NCBI RefSeq assembly: GCF_013359755.1
Contig: NZ_JABMCJ010000084.1
Coordinates: 1-64,000, forward strand
Reading direction: 5' to 3'
Source: Tardiphaga robiniae
GTDB lineage: Bacteria > Pseudomonadota > Alphaproteobacteria > Rhizobiales > Xanthobacteraceae
DNA: 64,000 nt
The notes beneath the pieces are model-generated. The model was not told where the DNA came from, made no database searches, and worked only from the letters and a program-made list of their open reading frames with translations. Made by a program: the position numbers and the translations under genes. Positions 52,369 to 61,974 of the stretch are shown here, in pieces. Position 1 is the stretch's first letter. Each line of letters starts with the position of its first letter.

Positions 52369-54684
52369 CTACCACTTATAGCCGATGCTGCCCGTGATGC
52401 GGCGCCGGTCGCCATAGAAGCAGGCATTCGCAGTCGAACAGTTCGCGACGTAGATCTCGTCGGTGACGTTCGCAGCGTTAACCGCAAAGCGCCAATTCTG
52501 CCAATCGTAGTGCACGGCGAGATCGCCAAGAACCCGCGACGGAACCGAGAGCGTATTGGCCTGATCGGCGAAGGAGGAACCGACATAGCGCACGCCGCCG
52601 CCGAAGCCAAAGCCGCGCAGAACGCCATCCTGGAACGTGTAGTCAGCCCAGCCGGAAGCGAGCTGGCGCGGCGTGTTGGTCGGCACGAGACCGACCAGCG
52701 CAGGGTTGGCATCCGCGCTCGTGAACAGATTGTAGCTCGTGAACGAACCCACAACCTTGAAGCCCGGCGCGAGATTCGCAACGGCTTCCAGTTCGATGCC
52801 CCGCGAAGTGACCTCGCCGGTCTGAAGAGCCGTCAGCGGGAACAGCGGATTGGTGGTCGGGACGTTCTTGCGCTTGAGGTCGAACAAAGCGACCCCGAAC
52901 TGGGCATTGATACCGAGTGGCTGGAACTTGACGCCGACTTCGGTCTGCTCACCCGTTTCCGACAATAGCAATTGGCCCGCGGCGTTGACGCCGATGATCG
53001 GATTGTAGCTGGTCGCATAGGAGACATATGGCGCAAGACCGTTGTCGAAGTTGTAGATCAGGCCGGCACGGCCACTGAACTTGCTCTCGTCACGGCTGAG
53101 CGAAGATGCGCCGAAGGCCTGATCGAAGCGTGAATTACTGACCCAATCGTTGCGACCACTGAGCACGAGGGTGAAACGATCCAACTTGATCTGGTCCTGC
53201 AGATACACGCCAAGCTGATTCTGCGTCTGGTTTCCGTCACGGTAGTTGGCGAAACCGGCCGACGATCGGATCTGCGGTAATGACGAATAAACCGGGTTCA
53301 CCGCATTAATGTTCGGATAGACCGAGTTCATGCCCTGCGTATCGCTGATGGAATAGGTCTTCAGGTCGAGGCCGAACAGCGCGGTGTGACTCAGGATGCC
53401 AGTCGCAAACCGATACTCCACCTGACTGTCCAGCGTTCCCTGGTCTGCGATGCCGCGCGTGGCGAAGCCGTAGCGCTTCAGGTCGCCGGTCGCCGCGTTC
53501 GCATAGCTGTTGCCGAACGTCACGCCGTCTCCGACAGTGATGCCAGTATAGTTCACGTCGACATGCGCATAGCGAGCGTTCTGGCGGAACGTGACGTTGT
53601 CCGACATGTGATGCTCGAACTGATATCCAAGCATTTCCTGCTCTCGCTTGAAGCTATCGGTGCTCGGATCGCCGCCATAGAAGCTGGTGGAAATTCGCCC
53701 GAACGGCGCATTCGTCACCGAGCCAACGTAAGGCAGAAAATTCTCCGGGCGCGTCTCGTTATACGAGGCTGAGGCAAGCACCGTCAGCGTCGTGTCGATG
53801 TTCGGCTTCCATGTCAGCGACGGCGCGATGAAATAGTTGTTGTTCGGCGTGAAGTCGGTCTGGGTGCCGCCGTTCTGAACCTGACCGACGATGCGGGTGT
53901 AGAGTTCGCCATTGCCGGGCGCCAGCTTGATCGGCGTATTAATGTCGAAGCCGAAATAGGCGTTGCCATAATTATCGACGCCGGTTTCGACGTAACGGAT
54001 CGGCTGGGCTTGCGGCATCTTGCTGACGACATTGACGAGGCCGCTGGGGCTGGAGCCGCCATACAGGATCGCCGACGGACCGCGCAGGATCTCGACGCGC
54101 TCCATATTGAACGGCTGCAGCTTCCAGCTCGCATACGACGTGTAGAACAGTTGCATGCCGTCGAGGAAGACGCTGTTGTCATCGGACTTGAAGCCGCGGA
54201 TTAGGAACCAGTCGTTGCGGAAGTCGGCGCCGAAGGTGCCGGCCGCCACACCAGGTGCGTAACGCAGAATCTCGTCGAGCTTCGTGGGCTTCTGATCTCT
54301 AATCTGCTCGGCACCGATCACCGAGATCGCCTGCGGCGTTTCATTGATCGGCGTATTGGTCTTGGTGCCCGTCGAGCTACGATTGGCAACGTAGCCCTGG
54401 ATCGGACCGCGCGGGCTTTCCACGAACACGTTGCTGCGCGAGGGCTGCGCCACCGGACGCGGCGCAACGGCGGTGCGGGCGCGCGGCGTGCGGCTCGGCG
54501 CTGCGGCCGCGCGGCGACGCTGCTGCGGTTGATTGACGACCACGGGTGGCAGCGGCTGCGCCCCGGTCTGTGTGGAACTGGACTGCGCCAGCGACGTATC
54601 GAGCGTGACGACGCTGAGCGCGCAGACCGACGACAGAAGCGCGAGACGCGACAGACGAATGGTGTTGTTCAAGGCGATCCCCAA
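52369..54684 (-). CDS. TonB-dependent siderophore receptor 2
   Basis: 771-residue outer-membrane receptor. Signal peptide (L-A-L-L-S-S-V-C-A-L-S-V-V, then L-A-Q), possible TonB box L-P-P-V-V-V-N-Q, an R/A-rich spacer, plug domain (E-T-P-Q-A-I-S-V-I-G-A-E-Q-I, V-E-I-L-R-G-P-S-A-I-L-Y-G) and a beta-barrel ending in I-G-Y-K-W. It matches ferric-siderophore receptors of the FhuA/FoxA/FpvA kind. ATG 54684. The PepSY gene and its small partner follow, and an iron-box-like motif lies upstream (54821-54837). Confidence 0.9.
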   Translation of the reverse strand: MGIALNNTIRLSRLALLSSVCALSVVTLDTSLAQSSSTQTGAQPLPPVVVNQPQQRRRAAAAPSRTPRARTAVAPRPVAQPSRSNVFVESPRGPIQGYVANRSSTGTKTNTPINETPQAISVIGAEQIRDQKPTKLDEILRYAPGVAAGTFGADFRNDWFLIRGFKSDDNSVFLDGMQLFYTSYASWKLQPFNMERVEILRGPSAILYGGSSPSGLVNVVSKMPQAQPIRYVETGVDNYGNAYFGFDINTPIKLAPGNGELYTRIVGQVQNGGTQTDFTPNNNYFIAPSLTWKPNIDTTLTVLASASYNETRPENFLPYVGSVTNAPFGRISTSFYGGDPSTDSFKREQEMLGYQFEHHMSDNVTFRQNARYAHVDVNYTGITVGDGVTFGNSYANAATGDLKRYGFATRGIADQGTLDSQVEYRFATGILSHTALFGLDLKTYSISDTQGMNSVYPNINAVNPVYSSLPQIRSSAGFANYRDGNQTQNQLGVYLQDQIKLDRFTLVLSGRNDWVSNSRFDQAFGASSLSRDESKFSGRAGLIYNFDNGLAPYVSYATSYNPIIGVNAAGQLLLSETGEQTEVGVKFQPLGINAQFGVALFDLKRKNVPTTNPLFPLTALQTGEVTSRGIELEAVANLAPGFKVVGSFTSYNLFTSADANPALVGLVPTNTPRQLASGWADYTFQDGVLRGFGFGGGVRYVGSSFADQANTLSVPSRVLGDLAVHYDWQNWRFAVNAANVTDEIYVANCSTANACFYGDRRRITGSIGYKW

Positions 54685-54792
54685 ATCTCATCCGCATCGA
54701 CATATTCGATGATGGATGCCCTCATGTGATGGATCGGGGTTAGAGGGACGGCCGCGTCATCGCCAATAGAAGCGTTCCAAACAACAAGCATT

Positions 54793-54820
54793 CTGCGGCA
54801 GTGTGACATCACTGCCGCAG
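54793..54820. other. 11-bp perfect hairpin between chemoreceptor and TonB receptor 2
   Basis: Arms 54793-54803 and 54810-54820 are exact inverted repeats around TGACAT. It may end the chemoreceptor transcript or lie in the receptor leader; it borders the iron-box-like motif. Confidence 0.65.
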
Positions 54821-54837
54821 ATTTTAATGGTTCTAAA
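54821..54837. promoter_or_regulatory. Candidate iron-regulator box upstream of TonB receptor 2
   Basis: ATTTTAA-TGG-TTCTAAA, 137 bp before the receptor start. The right half is the same as the TTCTAA half of the mbfA box; the left half is degenerate. 13 of 17 bases match the motif before TonB receptor 1. Confidence 0.5.
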
Positions 54838-54948
54838 TTCAGCGGGTATTTTTCTCAGCAAGATGCAGTCCAGGCGCGACGGTTATGTCTGCCCGCAAAT
54901 AGTTGTGGCGCCGTCGCGCGCGCGATTCTTGTCTTTCCCGGTGGATAG

Positions 54949-56658
54949 TTACGCGGCGCGCACCGAGCGCAGGAAGTTGCCGACCTCCTGCTTCAGTCGC
55001 GTGCTTTCGCTGGACAGCGACTGTGCCGCGGACAGAACCTGCGATGACGCCGAGCCTGCTTCTTCGACGCCGCGCTGCACGTCGGTGATGTTCGAACTCA
55101 CCTGCATCGTGCCGGCTGCGGCCTGCTGCACGTTGCGCGAAATCTCCTGTGTGGTGGCGCCCTGCTCTTCAACGGCCGATGCGATGGCGGACGCGATCTC
55201 CGACATCTGACCGATAGTCATGGAGATCTCCTTGATGGCCGAGACCGAATCCTCGGTCGCCTTCTGGATGCCGCTGACCTGTTGGCTGATCTCGCCAGTC
55301 GCCTTCGCGGTCTGCTCGGCCAGCGCTTTCACTTCGGCGGCAACCACCGCAAAGCCGCGACCGGCTTCGCCGGCACGCGCCGCTTCGATGGTGGCGTTGA
55401 GCGCCAGCAGATTGGTCTGCCCCGCGATATTGTTGATCAGTTCGACGACATCGCCGATGCGTGCCGCGGCCGTCGCCAGTTCGCTGACGCGGTTGTTGGT
55501 ATTGTTAGCCTGCGCAACGGCCTCGCTGGCAATGCGCGCGGCGCCCTGCACCTGACGGCTAATCTCATGCACGGACGACGACATCTCCTCGGTGGCGGAT
55601 GCAACCGACTGCACGTTTGTCGCGGCTTCTTCCGATGCCGCCGATACAGCCACCGCCAAAACCTGTGAGCGCTCCGAGGTTGCCGTCAATGTGGTGGCCG
55701 AACCTTCCAGTTCCTTCGAAGCAGACGATACGGTCTCGACGATCTGACCGACGGCGCCCTCGAAATCGGCGGCAAGCTTCATCATATCCGCCTTACGCTG
55801 TTCGGCCGTGCGGCTTTCCGTAGCGATCTGCGCGACCTTCATGCGCTCGACTTCGAGGCCGTTCTCCTTGAATACACTCAGCGCCGTCATGATCTCCCCG
55901 ATCTCGTCGGCGCGCTTGCTTGCCGGAACGTCGACGGTGAGGTCTCCTTTAGCGAGCTTGTTCATCGTGGCGATGCTTGCCTTCAACGGACGCACCACGC
56001 TGCTGCGCGCCACAACATAGCTGACAATGATGGCGAGCAGCATCACGCCGAGCGTCGCATAGATAATGGTCCAGAGCGTGTCGTTGGCGGTTTCGAGAAA
56101 CTCGACCTTCTTGATGCCCACATAGAGAATGCCGATCACGTTGCGGCTGGCGTCGAAGATCGGATCATAGACGGTCATATACGGCTCGCCGAGGATAGCC
56201 ACTTCACCACGGAACGCGGTCTTGCCATTGAAGACCGCGTCATAGGCGGGTCCTTTCGCCAGCTGCGTGCCGATGGCACGGGTGCCATCCGGCTTCATCA
56301 CGTTGGTGGAGATGCGGGTATCATTCATGAAGATCGTTGCGGTGCCGCCGACCAGCGTCTTGATCTTGTCGACCGCTGCGAAATTGCCGTTCAGCGGCTT
56401 GCCGTCCGCCAGCAGCTTGCCATCCGCGATACTGTACTTGTCGCCGCTCTCACGCAGCACGTTCCAGGCGACACGCATGTTGGTCTCGACCCGCTCCGTC
56501 GCGGATTTGGCGGCGCCCTGTTCGAGCACATATTTGGCGACCAACGTGATGCAGATGCCGAGGATGAGAATGCCGGAGACCGTCATCAACATGATGCGCG
56601 GGCCAAGACCGAGACCCCGGCGACGGCCGGGTTTGGGTTGGGAGGCGGACAACGGCAT
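54949..56658 (-). CDS. Methyl-accepting chemotaxis protein with Cache domain
   Basis: 569-residue chemoreceptor. First membrane segment ([14 protein letters not shown]), a single-Cache-type periplasmic sensor (residues ~45-180, with [12 protein letters not shown] and [16 protein letters not shown]), second membrane segment, HAMP domain, then a cytoplasmic signalling domain with the invariant [15 protein letters not shown] tip. No C-terminal CheR-binding pentapeptide. ATG 56658 follows CAGGAG; an upstream start at 56721 is unlikely. Ligand unknown, perhaps a small carboxylate. Confidence 0.92.
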   Translation of the reverse strand: MPLSASQPKPGRRRGLGLGPRIMLMTVSGILILGICITLVAKYVLEQGAAKSATERVETNMRVAWNVLRESGDKYSIADGKLLADGKPLNGNFAAVDKIKTLVGGTATIFMNDTRISTNVMKPDGTRAIGTQLAKGPAYDAVFNGKTAFRGEVAILGEPYMTVYDPIFDASRNVIGILYVGIKKVEFLETANDTLWTIIYATLGVMLLAIIVSYVVARSSVVRPLKASIATMNKLAKGDLTVDVPASKRADEIGEIMTALSVFKENGLEVERMKVAQIATESRTAEQRKADMMKLAADFEGAVGQIVETVSSASKELEGSATTLTATSERSQVLAVAVSAASEEAATNVQSVASATEEMSSSVHEISRQVQGAARIASEAVAQANNTNNRVSELATAAARIGDVVELINNIAGQTNLLALNATIEAARAGEAGRGFAVVAAEVKALAEQTAKATGEISQQVSGIQKATEDSVSAIKEISMTIGQMSEIASAIASAVEEQGATTQEISRNVQQAAAGTMQVSSNITDVQRGVEEAGSASSQVLSAAQSLSSESTRLKQEVGNFLRSVRAA

Positions 56659-57025
56659 TGCGATCTCCTGTCGCGCCGACCCCTCGGTCGTGCGCTCAAA
56701 GCCGAACGGCTCCAGACACACTCACTGCACAATGTCGAGGAGGTATCCGGACCCGCAATTCAAGAAATAAGTTCCATCATTATGATTCAGTTCTATCGGC
56801 TAGCCGTTCGAAAGCGGTTAATGTTCGCCTGGCGGAAAAGGTATAATCGTCTGATTTTGCGTGATTTTCGGCATCGGAATACCTGAATCGAAGCTCATTC
56901 TCGGCGTCCATTCGACGCATCTACCGATGCGCGCTCCGTTGCCGCGCATGGTGCCCGCGCGCCAGCGTGACTTGTGCCACCCGGCGAACTGCCGCCTATG
57001 GAAAGCTGCATTGACCATCGAGCCG

Positions 57026-57940
57026 ATGACCCCTTCCGCTCCGCCGCGACCAACGATCGTCGGCTGGTTCGCCAACCAGCCTTATCTCCTGCTCAGCCTC
57101 ACCTCGCTGTTCTGGGCCGGGAATATCGTGCTCGGCCGCTATGTCGCCGGCCACGTCCCGCCGGTGACACTGGCCTGCGTGCGCTGGATCGGAGCCTTTT
57201 TCCTGTTGCTGCCCTTCGCCTGGACGCATCTGCGCACGGACTGGCCGGTTCTCCGCGCCCAACTTTCTCTCATGACGATGCTGGCGCTGACCGGCTTCGC
57301 CGCCAATACGGTGCTGGCCTATTGGGGCCTGAAATACACGCAGGCCCTGAATGCGCTGCTGATCCAGTCGTCGGGCCCTCTCTGTGTCGCGCTGTGGACG
57401 CTGATCCTGTTCGGCGTGAGGCTGACGCTGGCGCAGTTGCTCGGCATCGTGGTCTCCATGGCCGGCGTGCTGATCATCATCCTGCGCGGCGATCTCACCG
57501 CACTGGCCAGTATCCAGATCAACAAGGGCGATGCGATGCTGTTCGCAGCGCTCCTGGTGTTCGGCATCTATTCGGCGCTGATGCTGCGGCGACCGGTGAC
57601 GCATCCGATGTCGCTGATCGCTTTCACCACCGCCGGCGGCGCGATCCTGACCCTGCCGGTCAGCATCTGGGAACTCAATTCCGGTTCACCGCTGATCTTC
57701 GACACCGTAACGCTGCTGACGCTCGCCTATGCCATGATCTTTCCTTCCGCGCTGGCCTATCTGTTCTTCAATCGCGGCATCGCGCTGATCGGCCCGAATC
57801 GCGCGGCACCATTTCTGCATCTCATGCCGGTGTTCGGCTCGGTATTGGCCATCGCGTTTCTGGGCGAACAGCCGCAACTGTTTCATCTCGTCGGCTACGT
57901 GCTGGTGCTATCAGGCGTGTTCATCGCATCGCGGCGATAG
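57026..57940 (+). CDS. DMT-superfamily transporter (EamA family)
   Basis: About 304 residues with ten predicted membrane segments in two EamA repeats (L-T-S-L-F-W-A-G-N-I-V-L-G-R; A-L-A-Y-L-F-F-N-R-G-I). Members export or import amino acids, sugars or metabolites. Start chosen at ATG 57026; a TTG at 57011 is possible, and an open frame to 56861 lacks support. The sugar isomerase follows after 48 bp. Confidence 0.88.
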   Translation: MTPSAPPRPTIVGWFANQPYLLLSLTSLFWAGNIVLGRYVAGHVPPVTLACVRWIGAFFLLLPFAWTHLRTDWPVLRAQLSLMTMLALTGFAANTVLAYWGLKYTQALNALLIQSSGPLCVALWTLILFGVRLTLAQLLGIVVSMAGVLIIILRGDLTALASIQINKGDAMLFAALLVFGIYSALMLRRPVTHPMSLIAFTTAGGAILTLPVSIWELNSGSPLIFDTVTLLTLAYAMIFPSALAYLFFNRGIALIGPNRAAPFLHLMPVFGSVLAIAFLGEQPQLFHLVGYVLVLSGVFIASRR

Positions 57941-57988
57941 ACCGAACATCCGCTCCGGCCACCCTGACATCGGGAGTAAAAACATCAC

Positions 57989-58792
57989 ATGACCGTTTTC
58001 TCGCTCGCCCACCTCACCGTGCTATCGCTGGCGCCGCCAGAGATGATCGACGTTGCCGCGCGCTGCGGCTACCGGAGTGTCGGACTGAGACTGATAGCCG
58101 TGACCGCGGAAAGCCCTGGCTACCCGCTGATGAACGACAAGGCGATGATGCGGCAAACCAAGGCGCGTCTCGCCGATACCGGACTGCACGTGCTCGATAT
58201 TGAACTCGTCAAGATCACGCCCGGGATCGACGTCGCGGCGCTTGAGCCGATACTCACCGCCGGCACGGAGCTCGGAGCCCGCCATGTCATCGTCGCGCCC
58301 TATGATCCCGACTTGTCCCGCCTCGCCGACCGACTGGCGGCCATCGCCGATCTTGCGGCGCGATACGGCATCATGCCGGTGATGGAGTTCTTTCCCTGGA
58401 CCAATGTGTCGAACCTGCACAAGGCGCGCGCCATCGTCGAGACCGCAGGCCGCGCCAATGCGGGTATCCTCGTCGATACGCTGCATTTCGACCGCTCCGA
58501 CAGCAGCCTCGCCGAACTCGACGACATACCATCGCGCTTGCTGCCGTTTTTCCATTTTTGCGATGCTCCGGCGGAGAAGCCTGGCACGGTGGAAGGACTG
58601 CTGCACACCGCGCGCGCTGAACGGCTGCCACCCGGCGACGGCGGCATCGACCTCTGCGCCATCGCCGCGCACCTGCCGAAGCATATTCCGGTCGCGCTCG
58701 AAGTGCCGATGGATGCGCTGACCCGGGAGCGCGGCCCCGAAGAAGTCGCGCGCCGCGCAATCGCCGGCGCGAAGCGCCTGCTGGGAGATTGA
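57989..58792 (+). CDS. Sugar phosphate isomerase/epimerase, AP endonuclease 2-like TIM barrel
   Basis: 267-residue protein with the Xyl_isomerase-like TIM barrel: L-A-H-L-T-V-L-S-L-A at the start, V-M-E-F-F-P-W-T-N-V, G-I-L-V-D-T-L-H-F-D and V-A-L-E-V-P-M for metal-binding acid residues. It would isomerise or epimerise a sugar or hydroxy-acid; substrate unknown. ATG 57989 has GGGAG upstream. It may work with the adjacent DMT transporter. Confidence 0.85.
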   Translation: MTVFSLAHLTVLSLAPPEMIDVAARCGYRSVGLRLIAVTAESPGYPLMNDKAMMRQTKARLADTGLHVLDIELVKITPGIDVAALEPILTAGTELGARHVIVAPYDPDLSRLADRLAAIADLAARYGIMPVMEFFPWTNVSNLHKARAIVETAGRANAGILVDTLHFDRSDSSLAELDDIPSRLLPFFHFCDAPAEKPGTVEGLLHTARAERLPPGDGGIDLCAIAAHLPKHIPVALEVPMDALTRERGPEEVARRAIAGAKRLLGD

Positions 58793-58854
58793 GAATCTAG
58801 CGAGTAATCTACGCGCACATGCCACCGCCCGGCATAGCACCTGTCCCGCGCGCG

Positions 58855-59148
58855 TTATGCCAACGTATGAACGATAACCGGCCCGGCTATCGCTGTGGCT
58901 GGTCCAATCAGCAAGGGCGCCAGATTCTGTTCGCTCCATGCGAGCCCGCGTCGGTTCGACTCCTCGGCGCCCGCGAAATTGTTGAAGATGCTGATCGCCG
59001 TCACCGTATCGTCGGACGCATAGACCACATAATAGGCCATGAAACCTTCGACATCACTGATGATCGGAATGGCACCTTCCTTGATCCTGCGCGTCAGTTC
59101 CTCAGCCATGCCGGTCTTTGCCTTGCTCTGACGAATGGCAGCATACAT
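58855..59148 (-). CDS. Small ABM-like (ferredoxin-fold) protein
   Basis: 97 residues resembling dimeric alpha-beta barrel proteins (antibiotic-biosynthesis-monooxygenase type), with Y-A-A-I-R-Q-S-K-A-K at the start and V-Y-A-S-D-D-T-V-T-A-I-S-I-F in the middle. ATG 59148 follows AAAGGAG; a longer start at 59208 is unlikely. Function unknown, perhaps stress-related. Confidence 0.75.
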   Translation of the reverse strand: MYAAIRQSKAKTGMAEELTRRIKEGAIPIISDVEGFMAYYVVYASDDTVTAISIFNNFAGAEESNRRGLAWSEQNLAPLLIGPATAIAGPVIVHTLA

Positions 59149-59301
59149 GGGACGCTCCTTTACCCGTAAGCTGCCCGCGATCGCACCTGCCGCGATCATG
59201 CATCGCACACACTCATCATCGGCGGGACGAGCAGCAGGGTTTCCCGTGCATAGAACCTACGCCATCCCGCGTAACGACGCCATCTGACGCCTCCCCACCC
59301 A

Positions 59302-60273
59302 CTACGCGCCTCCGATCAATATTCCCACCGCCAGAACGATGACGCCGCCAAGCACCACCTGAAAGACGGCCTGCAGGAACGGCGTATCCATATAGCGCGC
59401 CCTGATATAGGCGATGGACCAGAGTTCGAAAAAAACGACAACACCCGCGATGGCCGTCGCGATCCAGAATGCATTCGGCCAGCTGTCCGGCACGAGATAA
59501 GGCAGAGTATGGCCGAGACCGCCCAGCGTCGTCATCAGCCCGCAGATGCCGCCACGCAACCACGGCGAGCCGCGTCCGGTCATGGAGCCATCGTCCGACA
59601 ATGCTTCGGCGAAACCCATGCTGATGCCGGCGCCGATCGACGCGGCGAGGCCAACAAGGAATGTCTGCCAGTTGTGATGTGTTGCAAACGCGGCCGCAAA
59701 CAGCGGCGCCAGCGTCGATACGGAGCCGTCCATCAAGCCCGCAAGACCTGGCTGGACATATTGCAGGACGAACATCCGGTGGCGGGTGTTGTCCTCCACC
59801 GTACGAACGTCGGACGTCAGGATGGCATCCGATAATTTGGCCGCGAGATGCTCGTGTCCTTTTTCCAGCTCGGCCAGATCGCCCAGCAACTTGCGAACGC
59901 CGACATCCGTCGCCTGCTCGGCAGCCCTGGCGTAAAAACGCTCGGCCTCAAACTCCATCCTCTCGGCTTCCTTGCGGATAGTGTCGAGCGACAGGTTACG
60001 CGTGAGCCAGATTGGTCGGCGGCGGATGAAGCCCTTGACGTCTTCGCGCCGGATCGGCGGAAGGTTCGGTCCGAAGCGCTCCTCATACATCTGCAACAGC
60101 AGATGTCGATGGCCCTTTTCCTCTTCGGCCATCTCGCTGAAGACTTTCGCGGAATCGGGATAGCGCTCTGCCAGATCCTCGGCGAAGCTGAGATAGATCC
60201 GGCTGTCCTCTTCCTCGCTGGAGATCGCAACCGCCAGCACCTCGCGTTCGGTGAGCTCCGAAAACGCCTTCAT
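59302..60273 (-). CDS. mbfA: Membrane-bound ferritin-type iron exporter
   Basis: 323 residues: an N-terminal ferritin-like diiron domain (E-E-E-D-S-R-I-Y, then E-E-E-K-G-H-R-H and E-K-G-H-E-H) joined to a C-terminal VIT1/CCC1-type membrane domain ([22 protein letters not shown]). This is the MbfA architecture of Bradyrhizobium and Agrobacterium, which exports iron and protects against iron and peroxide stress. Known mbfA genes are repressed by Irr, and a matching box lies just upstream. ATG 60273 follows AAGG. Confidence 0.93.
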   Translation of the reverse strand: MKAFSELTEREVLAVAISSEEEDSRIYLSFAEDLAERYPDSAKVFSEMAEEEKGHRHLLLQMYEERFGPNLPPIRREDVKGFIRRRPIWLTRNLSLDTIRKEAERMEFEAERFYARAAEQATDVGVRKLLGDLAELEKGHEHLAAKLSDAILTSDVRTVEDNTRHRMFVLQYVQPGLAGLMDGSVSTLAPLFAAAFATHHNWQTFLVGLAASIGAGISMGFAEALSDDGSMTGRGSPWLRGGICGLMTTLGGLGHTLPYLVPDSWPNAFWIATAIAGVVVFFELWSIAYIRARYMDTPFLQAVFQVVLGGVIVLAVGILIGGA

Positions 60274-60290
60274 ATCAATGCCTTGCTTAG

Positions 60291-60307
60291 TTTAGAATTA
60301 TTCTAAT
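60291..60307 (-). promoter_or_regulatory. Irr-type iron control element (ICE) box upstream of mbfA
   Basis: TTTAGAA-TTA-TTCTAAT, whose inner 15 bp is a perfect 6-3-6 palindrome. It lies 17 bp before the mbfA start, as expected for Irr repression of mbfA. Confidence 0.82.
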
Positions 60308-60678
60308 TATATAGGAGCTGCTTTGCATTTGTCAAAGAGCTTCGCGCCTGCGCGGCGCTGAACCTGTCCGCTGGTCGGGAAGCAGTAGCGGGGACGAGAA
60401 GGACCGCGGCGAAACGATCGTGCGTGCTCGGGAGCTTGCACCGGCATTCGCACCGACCCCGACGCGGAGATGCTGCGGATCAGCGGCCGTCTGCAGGTGC
60501 TGTCACTCACGAACGCGATAAGGTCGCCCCAGTGCTGCAGACGTCGATGCATGGCCTACACCATCGACAGCGCACTCACCTGAACTGCATACCTTTCCGC
60601 TTCCGTGTGTCACCGACCTCCGCTAGTTTGCCCGCAACAAACATGGGCTACCAAGGCCGATTCAGGGAGAAAAGCGGA

Positions 60679-61665
60679 ATGCACGGACTTTCAGTTCTTC
60701 GCGGTGTGGCGAGCGCATCGTTTATCGGAGCGCTGCTGTTGGCGACCCCGGATGCCATCGCACAAACTGCGAATTATCCAAACCGGGCGATCACGCTGGT
60801 GCTCCCTTTCGCCGCAGGCAGCGGCACCGACACCACGACGCGCCTGATCGCCAAGGAACTCGGCACCGCACTGAACGCCAACACCGTGATCGACAACAAG
60901 GCCGGCGCCAATGGCTCGATCGCCGCCAGTTTCGTCGCCCGCGCCCCCGCCGATGGTTACACGCTGTTCGTGACCACCAACACGACGCATTCGGCCAATC
61001 CTTTTCTGCTCAAGACCATGAGCTATGATCCGATCAAGGATTTCACGCCGATCGCGCGCACCGGCGACCTGCCCTTCATGCTGGTGATCAATCCTGAGAT
61101 TCCCGCCAACTCCGTGGAAGAGCTGATCGCGCTCGCCAAGAAAGAGCCGGGCAAGTACTCCTACGCATCGGGCAGTTCGTCGGCGATCGTCTCGGGCGCG
61201 ACCTTTGCCCGCCTCGCCAAGCTCGATCTCCTGCACGTGCCTTACAAGAGCTCACCACCGGCGCTCACCGATGTCATCGCCGGCCGTGTCAGCATGATGT
61301 TCGTCGACGTTCCGACCGGCCTGCCGCATGTCAACGCCAAGGCGTTGAAGTCGCTTGCGGTGACCACGAAATATCGCTCCAAACTGCTGCCCGATCTGCC
61401 GACCATGGACGAGGCCGGCGTGAAGGGCTTCGACATCACGTCATGGCAGGGCTATCTCGGCCCGGCCAACATGCCGAAGGACATCGTCGTCAAGCTCAAC
61501 GCCGAAATCCGCAAGATCGTCGAACGCCCCGAGATCCAGAAAGACCTTGCCAACCGCGGCATGGAAGCCTTCTCCGGTACGCCGGAAGAATTCGACGCCT
61601 TCCTGAAGGATCAGCTCAAGGTGTGGGAGAAGCTGATCACGGATGCGGGGATCGAGAAGCAGTAG
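60679..61665 (+). CDS. Bug/TctC-family periplasmic binding protein
   Basis: 328-residue tripartite tricarboxylate transporter receptor. Signal peptide (F-I-G-A-L-L-L-A, A-I-A-Q), then the Bug pattern Y-P-N-R-A-I-T-L-V-L-P-F-A-A-G-S-G-T-D and G-A-N-G-S-I-A-A. No TctA/TctB membrane partner is nearby; orphan Bug proteins are common in this group of bacteria and bind carboxylates or aromatic acids. ATG 60679 follows AGGGAG; the longer open frame from 60424 is not supported. Confidence 0.9.
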   Translation: MHGLSVLRGVASASFIGALLLATPDAIAQTANYPNRAITLVLPFAAGSGTDTTTRLIAKELGTALNANTVIDNKAGANGSIAASFVARAPADGYTLFVTTNTTHSANPFLLKTMSYDPIKDFTPIARTGDLPFMLVINPEIPANSVEELIALAKKEPGKYSYASGSSSAIVSGATFARLAKLDLLHVPYKSSPPALTDVIAGRVSMMFVDVPTGLPHVNAKALKSLAVTTKYRSKLLPDLPTMDEAGVKGFDITSWQGYLGPANMPKDIVVKLNAEIRKIVERPEIQKDLANRGMEAFSGTPEEFDAFLKDQLKVWEKLITDAGIEKQ

Positions 61666-61700
61666 GCGCATTTCAGATAGAACCGCACGGCAGGTATGTT

Positions 61701-61806
61701 CGTCATGCCCGGCGAATGCCGGGTATCCACGTCTCGGCCACAAAGAAGACGTGGATGGCCGGGACATCCAGCGAAGCCGCGCTTCGCGCTTTGCCCGGCC
61801 ATGACG
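61701..61806. repeat. Bradyrhizobium-type interspersed palindromic element
   Basis: Begins CGTCATGCCCGGCGAATGCCGGG and ends GCCCGGCCATGACG, with ATCCACGTCT and AGACGTGGAT as inner inverted arms. It belongs with the copies at 32999-33085 and 30347-30420 and lies just downstream of the Bug gene. Confidence 0.82.
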
Positions 61807-61888
61807 ATGGTTTTGCGTGGGTTGAATGAAGAGGAACCACGCCTAACCCGCAGACTCGGCGACTGCATGTCGCAGGGTTTTCCCCTCT

Positions 61889-61915
61889 CGTCATTTTCTT
61901 GTCACGGAACTGTCA
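61889..61915 (+). promoter_or_regulatory. Three PHO-box-like direct repeats upstream of the phytase-like gene
   Basis: CGTCA at 61889, TGTCA at 61900 and TGTCA at 61911 are spaced exactly 11 bp, the geometry of PhoB-binding direct repeats. They end 60 bp before the start codon of the next gene, which fits activation under phosphate limitation. Confidence 0.65.
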
Positions 61916-61974
61916 GCGCAGCGTAACGCCCGCGCCCCAGAACACGCCGCATGGTCACCACAAAGGAGACAACC

